Source: Aquimarina mycalae (GTDB lineage: Bacteria; Bacteroidota; Bacteroidia; Flavobacteriales; Flavobacteriaceae). From it: a stretch of DNA of 64,000 nucleotides. Position numbers and translations under genes: made by a program. The stretch spans positions 248,001 through 312,000 of the forward strand of contig NZ_JARYGY010000007.1 of NCBI RefSeq assembly GCF_029906345.1, written 5' to 3'. The notes below the pieces were generated by a model. It had not been told where the DNA came from. It did no database searches and saw only the letters and a list, made by a program, of their open reading frames with translations. How positions within the stretch are numbered: the first letter of the stretch is position 1; each line of letters opens with the position of its first letter. This document shows positions 37,456 through 46,499 of the stretch, one piece after another.

Positions 37456-39090
37456 TTAAGAAATCAACAGGGATCTGCTAAACTCACCTGTACCAGTTTC
37501 AATTCGGTACACATATTGACCCGTACTTAATCGTGTTCCTGCGGATTCTCGTACATCAATAACGTGCTGTCCTTCCAGAAGCATTTCATTTCTAAGTGTG
37601 GCCACCTTTTGACCAATAATATTAAATAATGTAATATCTACATGAGTAGTTTCTGGATTATTAATATTAATAAAGGTTTGACCACCATCATAAGTTACAA
37701 TATGAGATAGTGTTTCTCCATCCCCAGGAATATTAGTAGTTGGACCACCACAAGTAAAGCCTAAATCAAGTGAATCAAATTCTGCACCTAGTAGCGCTCT
37801 ATTCACCGTGTCTGGGTCAATACATAACCATTCTTTCATTATAGTAGAATAGATTTGTCTAAAATCATTAGTGCTTTCTGCATTAAAACCTACTGTTGGA
37901 TTTGAAGGAAGTGTAGGATGCTCTCCTATAAATCCATTGCCATTAAGTCCTGTTCCAAAAAACATCATCGGAGCAATAGTACCATGATCTGTACCAAGAG
38001 AACCATTTTCGACTAATCTTCTTCCAAATTCAGAAATTGTCATGGTCAATACTTTATCATCCCATCCAGAAGCTTGTAGATCTGCATAAAAATTACTAAT
38101 TCCTTCAGAAAAAGAATTTAGTAATTGTTGATGTCGTTGTATTTGATTGTTATGAGTATCAAACCCTCCAAGCGTAACCATATAGACCTTTGTACCAAGA
38201 TTTCCTTTGATTAGCCGAGCTACAATTCGCATTTGTCTTGCAAAATTGTCATCTTCTAAATACCCTCCAAAATCTGTAGATCTATTGAAAGCTGCAGAAA
38301 TCGCCTCAGCATATGTATAAGTAACATTAGTACTTTCTCTTATAAAATTTAATCGATCACCATAAGTGCAATCAGGAGCTGGGTCTAAACTGTATCCTAA
38401 GTTATCTATATATTGTTCTAATCTTCTTGGATCAGAAATAGCAAAAGAGAAATCATTTTCAGGTCCTCTAAAAATTAGATTTCCAAGACTACCTATTTGA
38501 ATGGATGGAGGACTTTCTGGTGGATTAGTGATATAACTAGGGTATAATTCTTGAAAATACCTACCCATAAACCCAGATCGTTCTTCTTCTACCAGATTGG
38601 TATTGGCCCAAATATCAGTTCCTCTAAAATGTGATAATGTTTGATCTTCATAACCTACTCCATGTGCAACTTTCATCTGTCCGTCTCCCCATAAATTTTC
38701 TAATTTATTCATAGGTTTTGGCATTGCATATTCATTTTCCTCTAGATTAATAAACTCACTAGGAGGAATCTTAATTAGAGGCCTTGCGTTTGCATAAATA
38801 TCATATTGATTGACAGGAATAATCGTGTTGTAACCGTCATTTCCTCCTCCTAATCTACAAATGATTAATATTTTATCAGTTTCAGCTTGACTTAAAGCAA
38901 GTGATAGTGGTGATGGTCGGGAAACTGTAAGATTCGTATTCGCTAACATCATAGAACCTCCACCTACAAGACCTAAAGCTTGTAAAAATGATCTACGATT
39001 CCATTTTTTATGTTCATCAGGATTACAAACTCCTTCTTTAGAATTGTTTTCCGTTTCTTTTATATTTTTTGGGTGATGCGTATTACACAT
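37456..39090 (-). CDS. DUF1501 protein with Tat-like signal and type IX sorting domain, copy B
   Basis: A 544-residue paralogue of 34050-35663. The twin-arginine motif is KKWNRRSFLQALG at residues 28-40 (R32-R33), followed by LVGGGSMMLANTNL. The family blocks LIICRLGGGNDGYNTIIP, VTLGGFDTHNNQ and SEFGRRLVENGSLGTDHGTI are present, and the C-terminal 75 residues (DITLFNIIGQKVATLRNE to EFSRSLLIS) are a type A sorting domain of the type IX pathway. The start at 39090 (MCNTHHPKN) aligns with copy A; a longer form would run into the upstream DUF1800 gene. The gap to that gene is 7 bases. Confidence 0.9.
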   Translation of the reverse strand: MCNTHHPKNIKETENNSKEGVCNPDEHKKWNRRSFLQALGLVGGGSMMLANTNLTVSRPSPLSLALSQAETDKILIICRLGGGNDGYNTIIPVNQYDIYANARPLIKIPPSEFINLEENEYAMPKPMNKLENLWGDGQMKVAHGVGYEDQTLSHFRGTDIWANTNLVEEERSGFMGRYFQELYPSYITNPPESPPSIQIGSLGNLIFRGPENDFSFAISDPRRLEQYIDNLGYSLDPAPDCTYGDRLNFIRESTNVTYTYAEAISAAFNRSTDFGGYLEDDNFARQMRIVARLIKGNLGTKVYMVTLGGFDTHNNQIQRHQQLLNSFSEGISNFYADLQASGWDDKVLTMTISEFGRRLVENGSLGTDHGTIAPMMFFGTGLNGNGFIGEHPTLPSNPTVGFNAESTNDFRQIYSTIMKEWLCIDPDTVNRALLGAEFDSLDLGFTCGGPTTNIPGDGETLSHIVTYDGGQTFININNPETTHVDITLFNIIGQKVATLRNEMLLEGQHVIDVRESAGTRLSTGQYVYRIETGTGEFSRSLLIS

Positions 39091-39097
39091 AAGTTTA

Positions 39098-40642
39098 TTA
39101 TTTAAGTTGGAATTCAGGGACTTCATCGATATGACTAAGCAAAGCATATAACTGATCAGAGACTCCTGATAAATCTAGAGTCCAAAGAAAAGGAGCAACT
39201 GCGCCTGGTTCATAATAGTTGTCGGGATAAAACTCTTTAAAAACAGCTAAAGCTTCTTCAAAAAGTATTTGATCCTCTAGTCCTCTCGGTAAAAAATAAT
39301 CTAAAATTGCTTTTACAACAATATTTACCTGTTCACCTTGTAAACTATTATTAACAACTCCATCAGCTAATGTACCTATCGGAAGTCCATTTAAGAAGTT
39401 GCTGAATTGTGCTTGATCTTGTGCATAAAAAGTATCGAGAATATTTTGAATTCCTTCCCATCTACCTATTAAATAATCTGGACTAATCCAATCTTCATCT
39501 CCTTGCCAACCTTCAACATCAATAGGATTTAACACTTCTTGTCCTAAAGTTGTGGTTCTACCCAATAAAGAATTTAAAGAGTCAATACTTGGTGGTGACT
39601 GAAAATTTAATTGATTAAAAGAAGTTACCAGTAAATCAATAGGACTTTTTATGATTGCCCCAATTGCTTCTTGATCAAAGAAGTGTTGGCTTTTAAAAAG
39701 CTGACGTAATACGGGTGCGATTTGAAAGTTATTATCAATAAATGTTTGCGCCATTTGCGCGACGATTGCCTCATTACAGGTAGGGCTTACGAAATAGGTG
39801 TATAATTTTCCGCAAATAAAGTTCGCAATGAGTGCTTGTCTCTGTGTAAATAGATGAGCAATCACATCATCAGCACTCCCAAGACCGTAATATCCAAAAT
39901 TAGCTGATTGCCCAAAAATTGTTTTGGTCTCATTACTAAATTGACCAGGATTAAAAGTAATAGGCCCCCAAGCAATATCATTAGTTTCTACCCATCCTGT
40001 AATCGCCTTTGCTGTTTCAATAATGTCATTTTCATCGTATCCATTATCTACTCCAAGTGTAAATAATTCATACAGTTCTCGAGCATAGTTTTCATTGGGT
40101 CTATCTCTGGTATTTTCATCACCATTAAGATATACCAACATTGCAGAAGAAATTCCGATATCGTATACAAATTGTCTAAAATCACCAAGAGCGTGAAATT
40201 GAAGGAGATTATAATATTGATATTGATATGCAGGACTTCTATAGGTATCGTCTTCAGTAACAAAATGATTACTCCAGAATAATGTTAATCGATCCCTTAA
40301 TCCATTTTGCAAGAAATCAAATATCATTTGTCTTTTACCTTCATCTTGATAGAATCCAACGGTATTGTTTTCATTTGCCATTTCGGCAGCTTCAAATTGA
40401 TCTCGGTTCCAAAAGCCCCAAGTCGGAGCAGGAGTGGGAACTGCAGCAATGGCTTGATCAATAAGTGAATCAACAAGTGCAGATGGATCGTTTTGAGTTA
40501 AAGCATTTAATACTTCGGTCTTAGTCGCTCCAAAAGCAACTCGGCGGTATAAATGATTTATTCTACTTACATTCCAAGGGTTCTCAGCGGTTGGAACATA
40601 GGGGTCTAACGATGCTAAGTTACAAGAAGTATCAGAGATCAT
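39098..40642 (-). CDS. DUF1800 family protein, copy B
   Basis: A 514-residue paralogue of 35670-37130, a little longer because of insertions near residues 100 and 400. It shares NHLYRRVAFGATKTEVL, LTLFWSNHFVTEDDTY, NENYARELYELFTLGVDNGYDENDI and AKAITGW. As in copy A no signal peptide is present and the start reads MISDTSCNLASL, which matches copy A; an ATG six bases upstream is also possible. It leads the second DUF1800-DUF1501 operon. Confidence 0.9.
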   Translation of the reverse strand: MISDTSCNLASLDPYVPTAENPWNVSRINHLYRRVAFGATKTEVLNALTQNDPSALVDSLIDQAIAAVPTPAPTWGFWNRDQFEAAEMANENNTVGFYQDEGKRQMIFDFLQNGLRDRLTLFWSNHFVTEDDTYRSPAYQYQYYNLLQFHALGDFRQFVYDIGISSAMLVYLNGDENTRDRPNENYARELYELFTLGVDNGYDENDIIETAKAITGWVETNDIAWGPITFNPGQFSNETKTIFGQSANFGYYGLGSADDVIAHLFTQRQALIANFICGKLYTYFVSPTCNEAIVAQMAQTFIDNNFQIAPVLRQLFKSQHFFDQEAIGAIIKSPIDLLVTSFNQLNFQSPPSIDSLNSLLGRTTTLGQEVLNPIDVEGWQGDEDWISPDYLIGRWEGIQNILDTFYAQDQAQFSNFLNGLPIGTLADGVVNNSLQGEQVNIVVKAILDYFLPRGLEDQILFEEALAVFKEFYPDNYYEPGAVAPFLWTLDLSGVSDQLYALLSHIDEVPEFQLK

Positions 40643-40748
40643 AGGCAATAGGTTTTATTAGTGTGTAAAAGGGACGAATTTCACTGTAATATAATAGTTT
40701 AGAACGAAAACATTTGTTATTTAGTATTTTAAAATGAAAAAATAAGAA

Positions 40749-41645
40749 ATGTTAACACCAGTTTTTGTAAAAAAAGGGGATAGAATCGCCATAGTTTCCA
40801 CAGCAAGAAAGATTGTTAAAAAAGAAATTGATGAAGCAATTAAGATATTAGAGCAGTGGGGCTTAGTTCCAGTTATTGGTGCTACAATAGGATTAGAAAA
40901 AAATCAATTTGCTGGTACTGATGAAGAAAGAAGGTTGGATTTTCAAAACATGTTAGATGACGAAATGATCAAGGCTATATGGTGTGCTCGTGGTGGATAC
41001 GGAACTGTTAGAATAATAGATCAACTTGATTTTTCTAATTTTAAAAAGCAACCTAAATGGATTATAGGATATTCTGATATTACGGTATTACATGCACATA
41101 TTCATAATTTTAATATAGCAACCATTCATGCAGCGATGCCTGTTGATATTCATAAAGGAACTAAGGATGCGATACAATCCTTAAGAGGTATTTTGTTTGG
41201 TAAAACGATGAGTTATACTATTCCTGTTTCAAAAGAGAATAGACAAGGAAATTGCAAGGGAAAACTTATCGGAGGTAACTTGTCTATTTTATATTCACTA
41301 TGTGGATCTGTCTCTTCATTAGATACAAAAGGTAAAATTTTATGTATCGAGGATTTAGATGAGTATCTATACCATATTGATAGAATCCTGCAGAACCTAA
41401 AGAGAAATGAATATTTCAATGATTTATCGGGATTGATTGTAGGTGGAATGACCAAAATGCATGATAATAACATACCTTTTGGTAAAAATGCAAAGGAGAT
41501 TATTCTAGATGTTGTAAAAGAATATGATTTTCCTGTAGTTTTTGATTTTCCGATGGGACATATAGAAGATAATAGAGCTTTAATAATGGGAACTGAGGTT
41601 TCTATAGAAATGAATAAGAAAGAAGTTACAGTAACATATAGTTAA
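40749..41645 (+). CDS. LD-carboxypeptidase (peptidase family S66)
   Basis: A 298-residue serine peptidase of family S66, which includes LdcA (removes the terminal D-Ala from murein tetrapeptides) and MccF. The catalytic triad is visible as S109 in IIGYSDITVLH, E201 in CIEDLDEYLYHIDR and H271 in FPMGHIEDN. No signal peptide, so it acts in the cytoplasm on recycled muropeptides or similar. The yraN gene follows after 2 bases, so the two are co-expressed. Confidence 0.93.
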   Translation: MLTPVFVKKGDRIAIVSTARKIVKKEIDEAIKILEQWGLVPVIGATIGLEKNQFAGTDEERRLDFQNMLDDEMIKAIWCARGGYGTVRIIDQLDFSNFKKQPKWIIGYSDITVLHAHIHNFNIATIHAAMPVDIHKGTKDAIQSLRGILFGKTMSYTIPVSKENRQGNCKGKLIGGNLSILYSLCGSVSSLDTKGKILCIEDLDEYLYHIDRILQNLKRNEYFNDLSGLIVGGMTKMHDNNIPFGKNAKEIILDVVKEYDFPVVFDFPMGHIEDNRALIMGTEVSIEMNKKEVTVTYS

Positions 41646-41647
41646 TA

Positions 41648-42007
41648 ATGGCAGTACATAATACACTTGGAAAAGAAGGAGAAAAACTGGCAGTTGATTT
41701 TTTGAAGAAATCTGGATATTCTATCTTAGAACAGAATTACAGATATCTTAAAGCTGAAATTGATATTATTGCAAAAAAAGAAGATGTCATTATTGTAGTT
41801 GAAGTAAAAACACGAAGTACTCCTGACTTTGGGAATCCACAAGATTTTGTTAAACCTAAACAAATACAATTGTTGGTAAAAGCAATTGATCATTATGTAG
41901 TAGAAAATGACCTGGATGTTGATGTTCGTTTTGATATTGTTGCAATTATAAAGAATAAACAAGGAACTAAAATTGAACATCTGGAGGATGCATTTTATCA
42001 TTTCTAA
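41648..42007 (+). CDS. yraN: YraN family (UPF0102) protein
   Basis: A 119-residue protein of the YraN family, a restriction-endonuclease-like fold of unknown role often near DNA repair or cell wall genes. GKEGEKLAVDFLKKSGY opens the family domain, and the nuclease-like core is AEIDIIAKKEDVIIVVEVKTR, which I quote only in part as AEIDII and VVEVKTR, with acidic residues and lysine in the D/E-x-K arrangement. Length is typical. It is preceded by the LD-carboxypeptidase gene with a 2-base gap. Confidence 0.92.
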   Translation: MAVHNTLGKEGEKLAVDFLKKSGYSILEQNYRYLKAEIDIIAKKEDVIIVVEVKTRSTPDFGNPQDFVKPKQIQLLVKAIDHYVVENDLDVDVRFDIVAIIKNKQGTKIEHLEDAFYHF

Positions 42008-42039
42008 TAAGATCACCTACATTAAATTAGCTTGTATAT

Positions 42040-42936
42040 ATGAAGTATCGTCAACTTGGTAATTCTGAATTAAAAATTAGTGAAATATCCTTTGGGTGTA
42101 TGTCTTTAAAAGACAATTCCAATACGAATCGAAATCTTATACAAATAGCTATCGACAAAGGAATCAATTATTTTGATACAGCGGATATATATCAAAATGG
42201 TCAAAATGAAATAATGCTTGGTCAAGCTGTTAAAGCCGTCCGTGATAAAGTAGTTTTAGGTACCAAAGTAGGAAATCAACCTCGACAAGATGGAAAAGGT
42301 TGGGATTGGAACCCGAGTAAGAAATATATTATACAATCGGTTGAGAAGAGTTTAAGCAGATTACAAACAGATTATATCGACCTATATCAATTACACGGCG
42401 GAACCATTGATGATCCTATGGATGAAACTATAGACGCTTTTGAAATCTTAAAAAAAGAAGGAAAAATAAGATATTATGGGATTTCATCTATACGGCCTAA
42501 TGTGATTAGAGAGTTTATAAAACGATCTAATATTTCAAGTGTAATGATGCAATATAGTCTTTTGGATAGGAGACCAGAAGAATCTTGTTTAGAGTTACTA
42601 AAAAATAATAATATAGGCGTTCTAACAAGAGGAGCTATAGCCAAAGGATTACTAGCTGGTAAACCTGAAACGGATTATTTAAATTATTCTAAATCCGAAG
42701 TGTCAAAAACACTCCACACAGTGAAAGCGATTTCTGCTAAACAAAGAACTATGTGTCAAACTTCTATTGGATTTGTACTAGCACAACCCGCAGTTACATC
42801 ATCTGTAATGGGTGTCAGGACCGAAGAACAGTTTTTGGAATGCTTAGGGACATTTAATAATAAGCTGTTATCTGATATAGAATTAAAATTACTTCGCCAG
42901 AGTAATACACCAGATGTATATATTAAACATCGATGA
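42040..42936 (+). CDS. Aldo/keto reductase
   Basis: A 298-residue NADP(H)-dependent oxidoreductase with a TIM-barrel fold. The catalytic tetrad is D46 and Y51 in FDTADIYQNG, K76 in LGTKVGNQ and H119 in YQLHGG. The C-terminal part has the usual cofactor loop and VMGVRTEEQF. Substrate unknown. It lies 32 bases after yraN and may belong to the same transcription unit. Confidence 0.93.
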   Translation: MKYRQLGNSELKISEISFGCMSLKDNSNTNRNLIQIAIDKGINYFDTADIYQNGQNEIMLGQAVKAVRDKVVLGTKVGNQPRQDGKGWDWNPSKKYIIQSVEKSLSRLQTDYIDLYQLHGGTIDDPMDETIDAFEILKKEGKIRYYGISSIRPNVIREFIKRSNISSVMMQYSLLDRRPEESCLELLKNNNIGVLTRGAIAKGLLAGKPETDYLNYSKSEVSKTLHTVKAISAKQRTMCQTSIGFVLAQPAVTSSVMGVRTEEQFLECLGTFNNKLLSDIELKLLRQSNTPDVYIKHR

Positions 42937-43038
42937 AATATCTAATCTAAAAAAGCAAATAAAAAGTATTAGTATATCCATTCGGTCGAAAAAAGCACTA
43001 TTTTAAACTAGCTTTACGAATTAACTCAATATCATTCT

Positions 43039-44154
43039 ATGCTTTCTTTCGAATTTATAGACCTTATTTTATTTCTGGGAATAAGTCAGGGAATTTTTTT
43101 AGCAATCACAATTCAGGTGATTCAGAATAAAAACAAACCAGCAAATAAAATACTTAGTATTATTCTTCTGATTTCGGTATTAATGTTAATAGGGAGAATG
43201 ATCTTTTTAAAGTACCTAACGATTTCTTTATTTCTATATACCATTCTTATTGATTCAGTGATTTTTATCTTTGGACCGCTATGCAATATATATATTAGAA
43301 GATTGACCTTGTATGAAGTTAAGAACTACGAACTTCCCTGGTTTCATTATATTCCTTTAGTACTTCATTTGTTTTTCTTTGTTTATATAGCATCTTTCAG
43401 TTCTGAAATGTTTGCAAAAAAAGTAACGGATGGAGATTTTAATATACATTTTATTATTATTGAAGGAGCAGGGATTGTTTCGAACCTAGTATACTGGTTT
43501 TTAAATGTGAAGCTGTTACAAAAGTACGTTCGAGCAGAAAAACAGAATGTTTCTTTTAGCCAAAATTTAGTTACCTTTCTAAAATACTTTTATGTATCCG
43601 TAGGGATTTTTCTAGGTCTTTGGGTGATTAGCTTTATCTCTGCTAAATTCTTTGATCACTCATTATATCCAATAGGCTATGATTGGCTTTGGGTAGGAAT
43701 TTCGGTTTTTATATTCGTGGTAGGTTATTATAGTCTAAAGGAACCAGAGCTTTTCAGGATTCCATTATCTAATGAAAAGCAGAAGATAAAACGTTTACCC
43801 GAAAGTGAGATTTTTTCTATTGGAAATCAACTGAAACATTTGATGGAAAAAGAAAAAATATTCTTAAAATCAGATCTTACACTTCGTGAACTTTCAGAAA
43901 AATTAGATACTTCTACTCATAATATTTCCTGGTTTCTGAATAACATTGTAAAGAGCAGTTTTTACGACTATGTAAACCATTATAGAATCAAAGAGTTTTT
44001 ACAAAAAGTAGCGCAAGGAGCACATCTGCAACATACGATTCTTGCCATTTCTATGGAAGTTGGATTTAATTCAAAATCGACTTTTAATAAAGCTTTTAAG
44101 TTGGAAATGAAGGAAACACCCAGTAATTATATAAAAAGGGAAAAAGTAGCTTAG
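43039..44154 (+). CDS. AraC-type transcriptional regulator with membrane N-terminus
   Basis: A 371-residue regulator with the same architecture as the gene at 11614-12717: about seven hydrophobic helices in residues 1-240 (for example IIIEGAGIVSNLVYWFLNV and WLWVGISVFIFVVGYYSL), then an AraC DNA-binding domain from about residue 270 (DLTLRELSEKLDTSTHNISW and ISMEVGFNSKSTFNKAFK). A lipoprotein of the NHL/SMP-30 type follows 91 bases downstream in the same direction and is a likely target or partner. The signal sensed is unknown. Confidence 0.87.
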   Translation: MLSFEFIDLILFLGISQGIFLAITIQVIQNKNKPANKILSIILLISVLMLIGRMIFLKYLTISLFLYTILIDSVIFIFGPLCNIYIRRLTLYEVKNYELPWFHYIPLVLHLFFFVYIASFSSEMFAKKVTDGDFNIHFIIIEGAGIVSNLVYWFLNVKLLQKYVRAEKQNVSFSQNLVTFLKYFYVSVGIFLGLWVISFISAKFFDHSLYPIGYDWLWVGISVFIFVVGYYSLKEPELFRIPLSNEKQKIKRLPESEIFSIGNQLKHLMEKEKIFLKSDLTLRELSEKLDTSTHNISWFLNNIVKSSFYDYVNHYRIKEFLQKVAQGAHLQHTILAISMEVGFNSKSTFNKAFKLEMKETPSNYIKREKVA

Positions 44155-44245
44155 AGATCCCTTTAAAATAAGTTCGAATTTATCCAAAACGTCGATTTTT
44201 TAGCATTCTGAATATACTTTTCGGAAAACTTTAAAAATCATACAA

Positions 44246-45181
44246 ATGAAAAAATTTATTAAGAATGCAAGAATTAAAGTGATTACACTTTTTACATTAC
44301 TAGGGGTTTCTGCAGTATTAATTTCCTGTTATGGAGATGGGTTGGATCCAGACTTAGAAGTAGAGACGTTAGTGTCAGATTTTGCTGGGAATGATGCAAT
44401 TACTGTAGATAAACAAGGAAATGTTTACGTCTCAGAATATGGACAATTTGTGAATACTGGAGGAAATGGAACCAGAGTTTTTAAAGTATCACGGAATGGA
44501 GATGTAACAACATTTTTATCTAATCTATCAGGGCCTTTAGGAAATGTAATTGATCATCAAGGTAATTTCTATGTTAATAATGCAAATAATACAGTAACAG
44601 GAGAGGTGCTAAAAGTAGCTCCTGATGGAACGAGAACTGTGTTAGCTGTAATAGATGGTTGGCCATCAGGATTAGCATTAGACAAGCATAATAATGTATA
44701 TGTTTCTAATTTTTTGTCACCTACAGTGCATAAGATTACCCAAGAAGGAGAAGTAACGGTGTATGCCACTGATCCAAGATTAGCAGGTGGAGTGGGAATC
44801 GATTTTGATCGTAAAGGAAATTTAATTGTCGGAAATTTTAGCACCGCCGATATTTTGACCATTGATAAAAATGGAAATGTCTCTTTAGTAGCAAATATAC
44901 CAGATGTTGTGGTAAATGGTTTTGGAATCGGATACATTACGGTAGTAGGTAATACAGTTTTTGCCACAGGAATTGCAGTGAATAAAATCTTTAAAGTATC
45001 TCTAAATGGAGAAGTAGAAGTATTTGCAGGAAATGGTAATGCAGTTTCTGCTGATGGAACATTATTAGAAGCTTCTTTTAATGGACCAAATGGTATTACC
45101 TCGGATAAGTATACAAAGTCTCTTTATATATCTGAGTTTGGTGGAACAGGAGCAGTAAGAAAGATTAAATTAAAATATTAA
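44246..45181 (+). CDS. NHL/SMP-30-like beta-propeller lipoprotein
   Basis: A 311-residue lipoprotein. The signal peptide ends in the lipobox LISC, making C28 the lipidated residue. The mature part contains about five repeats of the kind NAITVDKQGNVYVSEYGQF, GNVIDHQGNFYVNNA, LALDKHNNVYVSNF and NGITSDKYTKSLYISEFGG, the strand pattern of NHL/SMP-30 propellers. Such proteins bind small ligands or act as lactonases; no metal-binding triad can be assigned with confidence. It lies downstream of a membrane AraC regulator. Confidence 0.85.
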   Translation: MKKFIKNARIKVITLFTLLGVSAVLISCYGDGLDPDLEVETLVSDFAGNDAITVDKQGNVYVSEYGQFVNTGGNGTRVFKVSRNGDVTTFLSNLSGPLGNVIDHQGNFYVNNANNTVTGEVLKVAPDGTRTVLAVIDGWPSGLALDKHNNVYVSNFLSPTVHKITQEGEVTVYATDPRLAGGVGIDFDRKGNLIVGNFSTADILTIDKNGNVSLVANIPDVVVNGFGIGYITVVGNTVFATGIAVNKIFKVSLNGEVEVFAGNGNAVSADGTLLEASFNGPNGITSDKYTKSLYISEFGGTGAVRKIKLKY

Positions 45182-45256
45182 TTTCATTTAACGGGGAATT
45201 TTCCTCTTTTATTTGTACTTTGATAGTTTAAAAAATTAATCTTAAAACCTAATAGT

Positions 45257-45427
45257 ATGTTACAAACAATTTTAAATCATCAAGGAGTACAACCACTTAA
45301 CAAAGATCAACAACAATCTATCAATGGAGGAGGAGGATTAAATTCTTTTTGCCATTCTGGAGATGATTGTGATTATCCATATGTTTGCGCAGGATGTATT
45401 TGCAGACCAGTAGGTGGACCTGTTTAG
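45257..45427 (+). CDS. Cys-rich double-glycine leader peptide (bacteriocin/RiPP-like precursor), copy 3
   Basis: A 56-residue peptide read by hand. The leader starts MLQTIL and ends LNKDQQQSINGG, with the double glycine at residues 24-25, exactly as in the two peptides at 17459 and 17779. The core (SFCHSGDDC, PYVCAGCICRP) has five cysteines at 32, 38, 44, 47 and 49; the first three keep the C-x5-C-x5-C spacing of the other copies, and the whole looks like a small disulfide-knot or metal-binding peptide. It stands alone between the lipoprotein gene and a terminator. Export by a bacteriocin-type ABC transporter is expected from the leader; function is unknown. Confidence 0.72.
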   Translation: MLQTILNHQGVQPLNKDQQQSINGGGGLNSFCHSGDDCDYPYVCAGCICRPVGGPV

Positions 45428-45463
45428 TATTAATATATAATTTGAAAGGCTAATTCAAATAAT

Positions 45464-45498
45464 AAAAAGATCGGAGCAATTAATACTCCGATCTTTTT
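45464..45498. terminator. Bidirectional terminator between peptide gene and DUF2268 gene
   Basis: AAAAAGATCGGAG and CTCCGATCTTTTT form a 13-bp stem with a 9-base loop, with A and T tracts on either side. It sits between convergent genes and can serve both. Confidence 0.85.
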
Positions 45499-45503
45499 TG
45501 TTA

Positions 45504-46412
45504 CTATTCGTTATGATAATGACTTGATCCTAGTATTTTTTCAGAACTATAATTAATCCAAAGCTCAGGTTTGATAGATGTGTCTTTTGATAATCCACTA
45601 TGTACAATATCATAACCCAAACTATAACCGCCCCACATTGGAAACCTATCAGAACCAAAAATAACTTCAGCCTGAAAAGCAAAATCCTGACTATCTAGAT
45701 GAGGTTGTAGATTTTTCCATAATGCTTGTTTTTTTTCCTTTGTTAATGCTTCAGTCCATTTTGTTTCAACCTTAGGATATAATAATTTCGCGAAATAATC
45801 TCCTCTTCCCTCAAAAACTAAATAATCCAGAAGTGTCCATTTTGTTATACCAGCTAGGTTTTCTTTAGTCCAATACGTATGGTTATATTCATGCGCAATT
45901 GCATAAGATAGCGTTTCTTCCCAACCATTAACTGTGGTGTCAATATTAATTAGAATTTGTTTGCTTCCAGCTGTAAATCCGAAAACGCCGTTCATATCCT
46001 CACTCATCATTTGTAACTCAGAACTAGGTGGTAAAACATATACTGTGATTCCATCATTTTTAAGCAACTTGTTGGATTTTTCCAATGCTTTTAAAATCTT
46101 CTTTTCAATTTGTTTTTTATTAGATGTAATTCCTTCCAACGTTTTTTGAAGATAAGAAATGTCTAATGATGGCCTGGCTAAATCTTCATATACAAAAGGA
46201 GCATATTCACTTTTCATAAAGAATTTATTAAAAATAGGTGTTCTTACTTTTTCAAGATAAAGATCTTTTAGGTTTTCATTATTTGCTTTGGCTGCGGTAA
46301 TGTATTCATTAAAGTATTCTTCCATAAAAACAACTTTATGGTTTTTTTCTTGGGCAATTACCGATGAACAAATCAGTAATGTGATGTAGGTGTAAATAAT
46401 GTGATTTTTCAT
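45504..46412 (-). CDS. Secreted DUF2268 family zinc protease
   Basis: A 302-residue exported protein (signal peptide residues 1-20, ending SSVIAQ). The zinc-binding HExxH is HEYNH (H174, E175, H178) in YAIAHEYNHTYW, and GVFGFTAGSKQILINID before it matches the DUF2268 predicted Zn-dependent protease family. YLVFEGRGDYFAKLLYP, with E following the HExxH by about 30 residues, may supply the third ligand. The target is unknown. It is a single gene, convergent with the Cys-rich peptide gene. Confidence 0.85.
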   Translation of the reverse strand: MKNHIIYTYITLLICSSVIAQEKNHKVVFMEEYFNEYITAAKANNENLKDLYLEKVRTPIFNKFFMKSEYAPFVYEDLARPSLDISYLQKTLEGITSNKKQIEKKILKALEKSNKLLKNDGITVYVLPPSSELQMMSEDMNGVFGFTAGSKQILINIDTTVNGWEETLSYAIAHEYNHTYWTKENLAGITKWTLLDYLVFEGRGDYFAKLLYPKVETKWTEALTKEKKQALWKNLQPHLDSQDFAFQAEVIFGSDRFPMWGGYSLGYDIVHSGLSKDTSIKPELWINYSSEKILGSSHYHNE

Positions 46413-46499
46413 GTATTAATTTTTTAAAATTAGACAAAGGATTCCTAGTCATTGAGTATTAACTCAATGATATTTTTAGAGCATTAAATAAAGTTTAGA

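Noticed and set aside
45504-46412. DUF2268 zinc protease as maturation protease of the adjacent Cys-rich peptide
   Set aside because: The genes are convergent and separated by a strong bidirectional terminator, and double-glycine leaders are normally cut by the exporter itself.
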